From NCBI RefSeq assembly GCF_014204515.1, contig NZ_JACHLI010000036.1, positions 7,167-71,166 on the forward strand: 64,000 nt of DNA, given 5' to 3'. The notes under the pieces were generated by a model. That model saw only the letters and a list, made by a program, of their open reading frames with translations, was not told where the DNA came from and did not search any database. The first letter of the stretch is position 1. Each line of letters begins with the position of its first letter. This stretch comes from Pseudomonas nitroreducens. GTDB lineage: Bacteria; Pseudomonadota; Gammaproteobacteria; Pseudomonadales; Pseudomonadaceae. This document shows positions 1-7,074 of the stretch, piece after piece. The position numbers and the translations under genes were made by a program.

Positions 1-900
1 CACGCGTATCATCCCGGTCATCGAGTTCTGCCGACGCATTTTCTCAGTGGCTCGGTGCATGTAGCTGGCCAGGGCCTCGCGCATAGGGCCGAGCTCGGTG
101 ATGCGCTCGCCGAACATCCTGCTGGTGCAAATGACCTGCTTGTCGGGTTCGTTCTCTTGGATCTCGATGCAGGGTTCGCCCTGCAGCTCCCGGACGGTTC
201 GTTCCAGTACGACGCTGTAGCGGCGCCTGATCGATTTCGCATCGCACTGCGCCAGCTGCCAGGCCGTCGTAATCCCCTCGGCGCCGAGCTGCTCAGTGAG
301 GCGCCGGCCGACGCCCCAAACATCACCCACCGGCATGCGCTTCAGGAGCCACTCCACGGCGTGCGGAGCGCGAAGGTCGACAACCCCTCCGGTTTTCTCC
401 CGATAGGCCTTGCTGGCGTGCTGAGCGGCCTTGGCGAGTGTCTTCGTATGGCCTATGCCGATCCCAACCGGCATCCCCGTCCATTTCAGTACGCGCGCCT
501 GGATGGCCCTGGCGAAGTCGCGCAGGGGCTCCGGCATCCCGGTAAGCACCGCGAAAACTTCGTCAATGGAGTACACCTCCAGCTGGTCGACCATGCTCTC
601 GATGGTCTGCTGTACGCGGGCGCTGACGTCGCCGTACAAGGCGTAGTTGCTGGAAAATACCGCGACGTCGTTCTCACGCAGGAAGTCCCTGATCTTGAAG
701 AACGGATCGCCCATCTTGATGCCTAGGGCTTTCGCCTCAGGCGTCCTGGCGATTACGCAGCCATCGTTGTTCGACATGGTGACGACCGGCCGTCCCCGCA
801 GATCCGGCCTGAAAAGCCGTTCACAGCTGCAATAGAACGAGTTGCAGTCGATCAATGCGTACACCGGCCGGTGAAGTGCCGGGAACGAGAGCTTAAACAT
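1..900 (-). CDS. umuC: UmuC-like Y-family DNA polymerase (3' part outside window)
   Basis: This is the catalytic subunit of an error-prone Y-family translesion polymerase (Pol V, UmuC/MucB/RulB type). I translated the minus strand from the ATG at 900. It opens MFKLSFPALHRPVYALIDCN, then shows the N-terminal palm signature FYCSCERLFRPDL, the SNNDGCVIAR block, and the active-site segment YSIDEVF (usually YSIDECF in chromosomal UmuC). The helix-hairpin-helix stretch VGDVWGVGRRL follows. About 300 residues are visible and the frame stays open to the window edge, so the C-terminal part, including the beta-clamp-binding end, is not seen. The start overlaps the end of umuD by 8 bases, so the two are co-translated and share the LexA-controlled promoter. 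Plasmid homologues are called MucB or RulB. The family call is secure; the subfamily is not. Confidence 0.95.
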   Translation of the reverse strand, partial: MFKLSFPALHRPVYALIDCNSFYCSCERLFRPDLRGRPVVTMSNNDGCVIARTPEAKALGIKMGDPFFKIRDFLRENDVAVFSSNYALYGDVSARVQQTIESMVDQLEVYSIDEVFAVLTGMPEPLRDFARAIQARVLKWTGMPVGIGIGHTKTLAKAAQHASKAYREKTGGVVDLRAPHAVEWLLKRMPVGDVWGVGRRLTEQLGAEGITTAWQLAQCDAKSIRRRYSVVLERTVRELQGEPCIEIQENEPDKQVICTSRMFGERITELGPMREALASYMHRATEKMRRQNSMTGMIRV

Positions 901-1327
901 GCTCCGTCAGACTCCAGGTGACCACGCCGAACATGTCGATGCTCTCGTACTGGTCAATCGGGATGGGCGGGTAGGCTGGATCATCGGACTCCAGGGCCCA
1001 CTTGCCCTGGGAATATGCCAACCGCTTCACGAGCGGTTGATTGTCAACAAAGACCACCACGACGTTGCCGGCTACCGCATCGCGTGCCCGGTCAACGACC
1101 AGGCGGGAGCGGTTCATGATGCCGCATGGCGCCATTGATTCACCTTCGGTCTCCACCAGCCAGATGTGAGGCGCTCGAAGCTCCAGGAGCTCATCCAGGG
1201 AGATAGGCGGCTCATAGTGGTCTGCTGCGGGGCTGGGGAAGCCTCCGGCGGCTCGGGCTGAGAGCGCCGGCACCAGGAACGCCTCAGGATCGGAGGGCTG
1301 GAGTGGCCGGAAGGAGAGGATGGTCAT
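893..1327 (-). CDS. umuD: UmuD-like translesion polymerase V subunit
   Basis: This is the 144-residue accessory subunit that self-cleaves on RecA filaments and then activates UmuC. The cleavage region reads ARAAGGFPSPA, so the scissile bond is Ala-Gly as in plasmid MucA rather than Cys-Gly as in E. coli UmuD. The conserved PISLDELL stretch follows. The catalytic serine is in GESMAP near residue 63 and the general-base lysine in PLVKRL near residue 100. Length matches the family (about 139-146). The ATG lies 16 bases from a LexA-type box (1344-1359), and umuC begins inside the last codons. Plasmid-borne copies of this pair are common in Pseudomonas and raise mutation and UV tolerance. Confidence 0.95.
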   Translation of the reverse strand: MTILSFRPLQPSDPEAFLVPALSARAAGGFPSPAADHYEPPISLDELLELRAPHIWLVETEGESMAPCGIMNRSRLVVDRARDAVAGNVVVVFVDNQPLVKRLAYSQGKWALESDDPAYPPIPIDQYESIDMFGVVTWSLTEHV

Positions 1328-1343
1328 GGCAGTGAACTGGATA

Positions 1344-1359
1344 CTGTATGGATGTCCAG
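1344..1359 (-). promoter_or_regulatory. LexA (SOS) box of umuDC
   Basis: The sequence CTGTATGGATGTCCAG fits the CTG-N10-CAG core of gammaproteobacterial LexA boxes. The extended form TACTG...CAGTA is also present. It ends 16 bases before the umuD start, where it would block the promoter. Confidence 0.85.
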
Positions 1360-1733
1360 TATATTTCCTATCCCTGGAAAAAGAGAAGCTCCAGAGGACT
1401 GGAGGTTGTGGTTCACCTAGACCTGCGGCTGTCGCCCTTGATCAGTGATGGCTCATCGGGGAGCGCAGGCTTTTTGGAAGCTCGCACGGTTCGAGGCTGA
1501 TATCCCGAGGGCAGCACCCTGACTCGCGAGGTAAGCCTTTGACTTGTAAGTTATTTACAGAAATAAACTTCCGTTAAAACGTGAGTTACATTCTTAGGGC
1601 GGCAGGATAGATGAAGCCTATCTCATCTGACTTTAGAAGTAAATATTGGCAATCTTAAAAATATACTTTCCAGGTGTTGTTATTGTCCTTTGATAGTGCT
1701 TATCTTCTTCGCAATGGTTCAAAGGATAGTCAT
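1360..1733. other. Intergenic region without a clear gene
   Basis: About 370 bases between the umuD operator and the next gene. The second half (about 1540-1740) is clearly AT-richer than the flanks and probably holds the promoter of the 1734 gene. I see no RNA gene or convincing ORF. Confidence 0.5.
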
Positions 1734-2381
1734 ATGAAAGATATTGAAATGATTGAAGGAAGGCTATTTAAGAGGTATTCAATTGTATCGTCTGCTCATG
1801 GTCTTACATCTAAACAGAGATCTCATTTCCTCAAGCTCAAGGCGTATCCGAAGTTTCGGGTTGATACCACCATTAAAGAATTCGAGATGTCCCTCTTTGG
1901 CCCTGGAGGGCGGCTTTCCTATGCCTTTGAGGAGTTCGACGAGGATGTGCCAGGCAGCAGGAAAATAGGTGCCTACCAGTTTTCTCCTGTGTACGCCGGC
2001 CGCATTGAACTTATGAAGAAGCTCATGACGACTAAGGCCAACATAAACAAAATGGAGATAGCAGATAGATTGACTGAGATGGCCGAGCAGTGTGCTCGGG
2101 ATGTGGAGATGTCGCGGGCAAGTGGATACGAAACAGGCCTGAAAAGCGGTGTGCTTTCACAAGTTAGACAAGCCATTGAGAAAATGGCAGAGGAGTCCAC
2201 GGGGGATCAGGAAAAATACGGGCCCCTCTTGATTAGTGATGTTGAGAAATGGCTTGAGAATGTAGAAACATCTTGGCCAGGGACTGAAGCCGTGGTTGAA
2301 GATCTGATTTTGTACGTAGTGGAAAATTTCACAAATCGAATGAGACGGTCGAGGCGGTTATTAGATACTTCGGTCGTCTAA
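1734..2381 (+). CDS. Hypothetical protein, AT-rich gene
   Basis: A 215-residue protein that I do not recognise. I chose the ATG at 1734 because AAAGGA lies about 8 bases upstream; an upstream GTG at 1674 in the same frame has no such site. The protein is soluble-looking, rich in charged helices in its second half (for example MEIADRLTEMAEQCARDVEM), with no signal peptide or membrane segment. Its base composition and use of ATA and AGA codons differ from the GC-rich neighbours, which points to separate acquisition. It stands alone, with no overlapping partner. Confidence 0.7.
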   Translation: MKDIEMIEGRLFKRYSIVSSAHGLTSKQRSHFLKLKAYPKFRVDTTIKEFEMSLFGPGGRLSYAFEEFDEDVPGSRKIGAYQFSPVYAGRIELMKKLMTTKANINKMEIADRLTEMAEQCARDVEMSRASGYETGLKSGVLSQVRQAIEKMAEESTGDQEKYGPLLISDVEKWLENVETSWPGTEAVVEDLILYVVENFTNRMRRSRRLLDTSVV

Positions 2382-2413
2382 CTGGTGAGCCAAGAGGATG
2401 ACCGCTGCAAGGT

Positions 2414-2662
2414 TCATTCGTCGGTAGGTCTGCTGTGCTTCTGCTCCTGGGGCCACTTCCAATCACCCTGATGCCAGTTCCCCATCTCGTTCCATGAGCG
2501 AATGGGGAGCTTGTTGCGCGCGACTGCCTGGTGGGCCTCATTGAGGTAGCGGTCTGCGACGTTCTGGCTGTGACGGGGTTTGCCCACAAACGAATCGATC
2601 AAGCTAGCCATGCCTGCGGCAATGGACGAAAGGCCGGCGGCGAGCGTGCGCATGAGGTTCAT
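2414..2662 (-). CDS. Small hypothetical protein
   Basis: An 82-residue ORF starting MNLMRTLAAGLSSIAAGMAS. The ATG at 2662 has GGAG 7-8 bases upstream (caggagacccg before the ATG). The N-terminal 25 residues form a mildly hydrophobic Ala/Gly/Leu helix. The rest is polar with tryptophans (NEMGNWHQGDWKW). It may be membrane-associated. No family is recognised. It is divergent from the 2734 gene. Confidence 0.6.
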   Translation of the reverse strand: MNLMRTLAAGLSSIAAGMASLIDSFVGKPRHSQNVADRYLNEAHQAVARNKLPIRSWNEMGNWHQGDWKWPQEQKHSRPTDE

Positions 2663-2733
2663 CGGGTCTCCTGTTATGGCGCTTGGGCGAAGATGTGCAA
2701 TCATGCCGCCCACGAGATCATGAGGCCATCATT

Positions 2734-3051
2734 ATGAGTAACCCCGAATTCGCCCTCAAGCAGTACGCACTGGATCATTTCTCCAGTCTATGCGTGCAGA
2801 AAATACAACTCGACCTCACGCATGTTTTCGAACTGAATAGTGAGCTCTATCGGTTTGCTTCAATGTGCTGCCAAGAAGACCCAGAAGGAGAGGGAATCCA
2901 GATTGCATATGGCCTGATAATCCAGGTCGCGTTGGCCTATGGGGCCGGGATGGAGAGGAAGACTCCAGATGAACTGAAGGCGGTCGTTTCCCACGGCCTG
3001 GATGTAGCCATGAGTGGTGTTCTAGAGTCGGACTCAGACCTAATTCACTAG
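2734..3051 (+). CDS. Hypothetical protein
   Basis: A 105-residue protein starting MSNPEFALKQYALDHF at the ATG at 2734; a longer in-frame start at 2683 would overlap the divergent gene. It looks all-helical and acidic, with no motif that I can name. The next gene starts 90 bases downstream on the same strand. Confidence 0.65.
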   Translation: MSNPEFALKQYALDHFSSLCVQKIQLDLTHVFELNSELYRFASMCCQEDPEGEGIQIAYGLIIQVALAYGAGMERKTPDELKAVVSHGLDVAMSGVLESDSDLIH

Positions 3052-3141
3052 CCATCAGGCTTCTGGGCTAGGAAAGCCTTGCCCGGTTGTGCGAGTTGGA
3101 TGGGGGCGAGGCTGGCTCGGCCCATCGGAATGGAGACCCCG

Positions 3142-3651
3142 ATGAAAAAACGGATGACTGATGAGCAAATCAATGCCCACCTGGCACTCTGGGATAGCCG
3201 TATCGAAGAGTTCATTCGAACGAACAGGGACGAAATCTACCCGCAGCTGCTCAGGTGGTTGTCCGACACAACGGTGCCGACAGGGCTGTACAACGTCCTC
3301 GTCGCTTACTGTGCTGAGCTGGTAGGCCCTGAGGAAGCCTTTAAGTTCTCGCTCCACTGGGTGGCCAAAGTGGCCTTAAGGGATCTGCGTGGGTACAGAC
3401 AGAAGCCAACGCCAGAGCATTTCCCTATACGGCTCAAGCTGGTCATGGAAGAACGGAGGCTTCAGGAGATGCCGATGCCATCGAACCTTAAAGGCACGAC
3501 ACTGAACCGGTATCTTGAAGGAAAGACGACTCCGACCTTGACCAACCTGGCAGAGATAGCTGCCGACCTGGGCGTGTCGCCGGCATGGCTTGCATTCGGA
3601 ATCGGCCTACCGGAGGATCACACCCCCAGTGGAAGAGGAGCGCGGGAATGA
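3142..3651 (+). CDS. XRE-family HTH protein
   Basis: About 169 residues from the ATG at 3142, which has GGAG at the right distance; an ATG at 3130 is an alternative. The C-terminal third is a Cro/C1-type helix-turn-helix: LNRYLEGKTTPTLTNLAEIA followed by ADLGVSPAWLAFG. The N-terminal 100 residues are unique, helical and unassigned. The stop overlaps the start of the HAD gene (ATGA), and that gene in turn overlaps the 4280 gene, so the three form one translationally coupled operon. It is probably a DNA-binding regulator; its target is unknown. Confidence 0.8.
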   Translation: MKKRMTDEQINAHLALWDSRIEEFIRTNRDEIYPQLLRWLSDTTVPTGLYNVLVAYCAELVGPEEAFKFSLHWVAKVALRDLRGYRQKPTPEHFPIRLKLVMEERRLQEMPMPSNLKGTTLNRYLEGKTTPTLTNLAEIAADLGVSPAWLAFGIGLPEDHTPSGRGARE

Positions 3652-4280
3652 GTGCAAAGCCCAAGGTCGTGATTTTTGACCTGTACGGAACCCTGGTGGA
3701 GATCGATGAGCCCCGCAGCCCCTTTTCCCGCTTATTGAAGTTCGGTGTGGTGATGGGCCGGGCGATCAGACCGGATGACCGCCGTGAGATCATGACCAGC
3801 AACCTGGGCCTGTCCGGCGTGGCTGATCGATTTGGTATCCCCGTCAACGCCGATGAGCTGGACTCGCTTGAGCGCGACATCTACGCGGAGCTGGCATCCG
3901 TGAGGGTCTTCAGCGACGTCCATGCCACCCTCGAGCTATTGCGTCGGGAGGGGATCAAGACCGCGCTGTGCTCAAACCTTGCAGCGGCCTACGCGGTGCC
4001 GGCGAAGACAATGCTGCCAACTTTCGACTCCTATGCCTTCAGCTTCGAAGTCGGTGCCATCAAGCCGGAGGCAGCCATCTACGAGCACGTACTGCGCGAG
4101 ATCGGCTGCAGCGCCAGCGAGGCGGTCATGATCGGTGACACCCAGAAAGCGGATGTCGAGGGGCCTGCAGAGCTTGGCATCAAGGCGTTTTTGCTGAAGC
4201 GAGAAGGTGAGGGGGTGTCACAGGAGCCGCTAACTGACCTGATTGAGCAGGTGTTGGCAATGCCTGAGGCTGGCCACTGA
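3648..4280 (+). CDS. HAD-superfamily hydrolase
   Basis: A 210-residue haloacid dehalogenase-type phosphatase. Motif I is VVIFDLYGTL with the nucleophile Asp near residue 11. The helical cap follows. Motif II is the Ser of ALCSNL, motif III the Lys in GAIKPE, and motif IV GDTQKADVEG. Start and length fit HAD-IA phosphatases acting on small phosphorylated metabolites or nucleotides; the substrate cannot be told. It is coupled to the XRE gene by an ATGA overlap and to the next gene by TGATG. Confidence 0.9.
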   Translation: MSAKPKVVIFDLYGTLVEIDEPRSPFSRLLKFGVVMGRAIRPDDRREIMTSNLGLSGVADRFGIPVNADELDSLERDIYAELASVRVFSDVHATLELLRREGIKTALCSNLAAAYAVPAKTMLPTFDSYAFSFEVGAIKPEAAIYEHVLREIGCSASEAVMIGDTQKADVEGPAELGIKAFLLKREGEGVSQEPLTDLIEQVLAMPEAGH

Positions 4281-4783
4281 TGCATGCCGAAGACGAGATC
4301 GACCTCGAGTGGTTGAGCGATTTGGCGTGGCGTTTTCACCAGGCACTGAAGGCGGCTCATTCAGAAGGAAATGATGGCCTGCTAGGGGCATCGGGTGGTG
4401 ATTTCCCCGAAGGGCTTTGCGGACATGCTTCCCTCGCTTTCGGCCGCTACTTGATGGTTGAGTACGGTGTAGAGGCAATGCGGATTTCTGCGACACACCC
4501 TGAAAAAGGGACACATGAGTGGCTGGCCATTAAAGGGAGCTTCCTAGAGCTCAGGGATGCGGAAGACTGGGAGTATTGGGTGATGACAAACGGTGTGATT
4601 GTCGACCTCACCCATGGTCAGTTTGATAGGCAGAGCCGCCCGATGGTCTTCGTGGGAAGTCCAGACGGCTGGTTCGACCAATGGGTTATCGATCAGCCTC
4701 CCGATGCACCTGCTAAGGATCTGAGGATACCAGACGATCTGCTCAATGCCATTCTGAAGCATCTCAAAGCGTCGCGGGTTTAG
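4280..4783 (+). CDS. Hypothetical protein with Cys-His-Asp hydrolase-like signature
   Basis: A 167-residue protein, third gene of the XRE-HAD operon. Three segments are spaced like a papain/transglutaminase-like triad: FPEGLCGHASLAFGRYL (Cys near residue 47), THEWLAIK (His near 79) and VIVDLTHGQFD (Asp near 109). This is motif reading only; no family is assigned, and other folds could give the same pattern. There is no signal peptide, so it should act in the cytoplasm. Similar Cys...His...Asp layouts recur in the 28143 and 28729 genes. Confidence 0.7.
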   Translation: MHAEDEIDLEWLSDLAWRFHQALKAAHSEGNDGLLGASGGDFPEGLCGHASLAFGRYLMVEYGVEAMRISATHPEKGTHEWLAIKGSFLELRDAEDWEYWVMTNGVIVDLTHGQFDRQSRPMVFVGSPDGWFDQWVIDQPPDAPAKDLRIPDDLLNAILKHLKASRV

Positions 4784-4833
4784 GGTTTCGTTTGGTTGGT
4801 ATGCAGTTTCTTTGAACTGGGATAGGCAACGAA

Positions 4834-4857
4834 ATAGACCACCTTTCGGTGGTCTAT
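4834..4857. terminator. Bidirectional hairpin terminator
   Basis: A perfect 10-base stem (atagaccacc / ggtggtctat) with a TTTC loop lies between the convergent genes ending at 4783 and 4865. Confidence 0.7.
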
Positions 4858-4864
4858 CCAGAAA

Positions 4865-5947
4865 TTACTTTTTTGGCCCGCAGAGGGTAGACGTCCAGCC
4901 ACTTACACCTCTGATCTGCATGATCTCGAAGTTATCAAGGAGGTGCTTGTTTGTTGGCGACTCTGTTTCGATTGCATGATAAATAATTAGCGGTTCAGAA
5001 TTCGACCACTTGAAGGCAATTCCTGGGTCGTTAACATCGAAGCCTTTCAAGGTTACATCAATCAGCTCGTCAATACTCTTAACGCCAGGCTTGAGAAGAA
5101 GCTCATGCCAAACTCCATCAGAGTAAAGCCGACCAAAGTATTGGAGGGTTCCACCCTTGTATTCTTTGAAGGTGGGTGACTTCCATAGGACGACCCCAAC
5201 ACCATAGCCATTACCTTCAATGTCATCAGATACGTCTTCGAGAATTCTGTTTGCCAAGTCGTCAGTGGAGTCCAACGGTGCTACAGAGATTTTGCCCAGG
5301 TAGCATGGGACACCATCTTCAGGTGCATATATTTTGGAGGCAAAGAAGAAAGATGGCTCTGCAAGTGTGTGATCTTCGATGAACGAATCTTCGATTAGGT
5401 CGAACCCAAGATTTCCCAGTAGATCGTAGTAGAGCCCAGGATCAATAGGATGGTACATCCGCATGCCATCCCGAATCTGCTCGCTTGTGAAGCCTTCGAG
5501 TTCTGCACTCAGCTCCTTAGGGAGGATCTTTTTCATGTGCTCGACGATGTCGTCATCGTCCAGGCCAAACGGGTTCAGGTCAATGGAGTCATCCGGACTT
5601 TCACCATATATACGATCAGTGTCTATGGAGAATTATACGGGACGCTTTGAGCTGGATGGGCTCATCTGGTCGACAATGTGATTGGCGTAGCTAGGATGTA
5701 TCTGAAAATCTTCAACCAGTATTGCAGTGTACTCTTTCCGGCGCCTTACAAGTTCGGAGCTTGAGACTTTTTCATCGACAAGACTAGGGCGGATGCTGCC
5801 AACAGCAGTGCTCAATATGTCCCAAGAGTTAAATCCGCACATGCGGGAAAACATTGAGGCGGCTTCTGACTTCGGTATTGACAGGCTCTCTGAGCAAGCG
5901 TCGATCCAAGCCATAGGGCGATCAAGGCTTTCTGGTACGAATGTCAT
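4865..5947 (-). pseudogene. Hypothetical gene interrupted by one in-frame TAA
   Basis: Reading the minus strand from the ATG at 5947 gives 104 residues (starting MTFVPESLDRP), then TAA at 5633-5635. The same frame then stays open without another stop for 32 codons into a 223-residue ORF whose first ATG is at 5536. Together this is one frame of 361 codons broken by a single stop. The ATG at 5536 has no good ribosome-binding site, which argues that the downstream part is not an independent gene. The N-terminal part contains RMCGFNSWDILSTAV, a helical GF-x-SW motif also seen in the 38262 gene. The function is unknown. Alternatives are two genes, readthrough, or a sequencing error at one base. 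Confidence 0.6.
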
Positions 5948-6009
5948 TCCAACCTCCTGGTTTCACTGACAAAGCTGCTTGGTTCGTTTAGGAGGGCAAT
6001 GATCATTCA

Positions 6010-6023
6010 ATTCATATATGAAT
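6010..6023. promoter_or_regulatory. Palindromic operator candidate
   Basis: ATTCATATATGAAT is a perfect 14-base palindrome about 63 bases upstream of the minus-strand start at 5947. The position fits an operator or promoter element. No cognate regulator is identified. Confidence 0.35.
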
Positions 6024-6112
6024 GTCTATGATGAATAAACATAAAATATAACTTCCCGAAAACTTTTTCCTGACCTCCGACGGAAGGCAAGCTCGCGAGC
6101 ATACAGACGGCG

Positions 6113-6137
6113 AAAAGCCCGCCAGGGGCGGGCTTTT
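6113..6137. terminator. Rho-independent terminator
   Basis: Stem AAAAGCCCGCC / GGCGGGCTTTT with an AGG loop, flanked by A and T runs, so it can work on both strands. It lies downstream of the 6391 minus-strand gene. Confidence 0.75.
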
Positions 6138-6390
6138 CTAGGCCTCGATGGGCTTGGGGGCGTTGCAAAGGGCTCAAGGGCCAGTAGTCTTATGCGCCCA
6201 CCCCTTGAGGGGGTGAGCTCAGCCAGGCGGATTGCCTGGGGCAGGTCGCAGTTTCCTCGAACTGGTCGAACTGGCTTGGCCAGCTGCGGAGCGCGACGTG
6301 AAGTCCCTGTAACCGCTCTACTGCAATGGTAAGCGAGCGAGTCCATGGAATCCAGAATTTGTAATCAAAATCTTGCCCCCAGATCCGTCC

Positions 6391-6948
6391 CTATCGAGGA
6401 GCCTTAGCGCGCTGCCTTATGGTGATGCGCTCGAGCTCCTGACTGGAGAACTCAGCCACCTCGGTACATCCAGTGCTCCAGGCCAGACTCAACTCTACTG
6501 ATCCTGCGATCAGTGCCGGCGGCTTTTGTCCTCCGGAGTAGGCGCCCAGGTAGAACACAGCTCTCAGCAACTCGGCTTCTTGCTCAATCAGATCAGTCCC
6601 GACAGCACGACGCGCGAACCTCTCGATCTGGAGGTGTTCGTAGGCCACGCGCAATTCGATGTAGTGGCTAAGCGTCCACTCAACAGGTGCCGGGGGCTTC
6701 GGGAACTTTGGTGTGTTCCACGGCTCACCGCTGGACATGTGTTTGCTGAAAGATTTCGTCAGCCATAGAAATACAGGGCCGTTGTCGAGGGCGATCTGCT
6801 CGATCTCACCGAATAGCCTCTCCCCACGCCAGTAAACATCACTCGAATCGGAGAAGCACGAAAACCAGTCGAACTGGTCGAGCCTTTCGTAGAACGAGAG
6901 GGTGTCTGGAAAGGAGTGGGCAGGGACGTTGCAGGGTAAATGCTGCAT
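6391..6948 (-). CDS. Hypothetical protein
   Basis: A 185-residue protein starting MQHLPCNVPAHSF. No recognised domain. It is rich in aromatic residues early on (FYERLDQFDWFSCFSDSSDV) and helical later. The bases before the ATG are pyrimidine-rich and do not form a Shine-Dalgarno site, so the start is uncertain; no other ATG lies nearby. It sits alone, downstream of and on the same strand as the DdmDE-like operon but behind that operon's terminator. Confidence 0.6.
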   Translation of the reverse strand: MQHLPCNVPAHSFPDTLSFYERLDQFDWFSCFSDSSDVYWRGERLFGEIEQIALDNGPVFLWLTKSFSKHMSSGEPWNTPKFPKPPAPVEWTLSHYIELRVAYEHLQIERFARRAVGTDLIEQEAELLRAVFYLGAYSGGQKPPALIAGSVELSLAWSTGCTEVAEFSSQELERITIRQRAKAPR

Positions 6949-7036
6949 GAGGAGGTCTCAGTAGGGCTTCGTTGGCCGCCTCCTGGCTCAGGACAATATA
7001 CCCTTAAAAGAGGTTTGGATAACAGCGACGAGGGCT

Positions 7037-7059
7037 GCCGGCCCCTTACTTGGGCCGGC
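7037..7059 (-). terminator. Terminator of the DdmDE-like operon
   Basis: Stem GCCGGCCC / GGGCCGGC around a 7-base loop, starting 16 bases past the stop codon of the 7075 gene on the minus strand. Confidence 0.65.
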
Positions 7060-7074
7060 GCCGACTCTGGTAGG

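Larger units (their letters stand above)
5948..6390. other. Intergenic region with palindrome and terminator
   Basis: No supported gene in about 440 bases. It holds the 14-base palindrome at 6010-6023, AT-rich promoter-like sequence around 6024-6050, and the hairpin at 6113-6137. A 106-residue minus-strand ORF across it is Arg/Pro-rich and runs through the terminator, so I do not accept it. Confidence 0.6.

Noticed and set aside
55..726. 223-residue plus-strand ORF at the window start
   Set aside because: Antisense to umuC, which I translated directly on the minus strand with its signature motifs.
6026..6346. 106-residue minus-strand ORF
   Set aside because: Arg/Pro-rich, crosses a strong terminator at 6113-6137 and has no ribosome-binding site.
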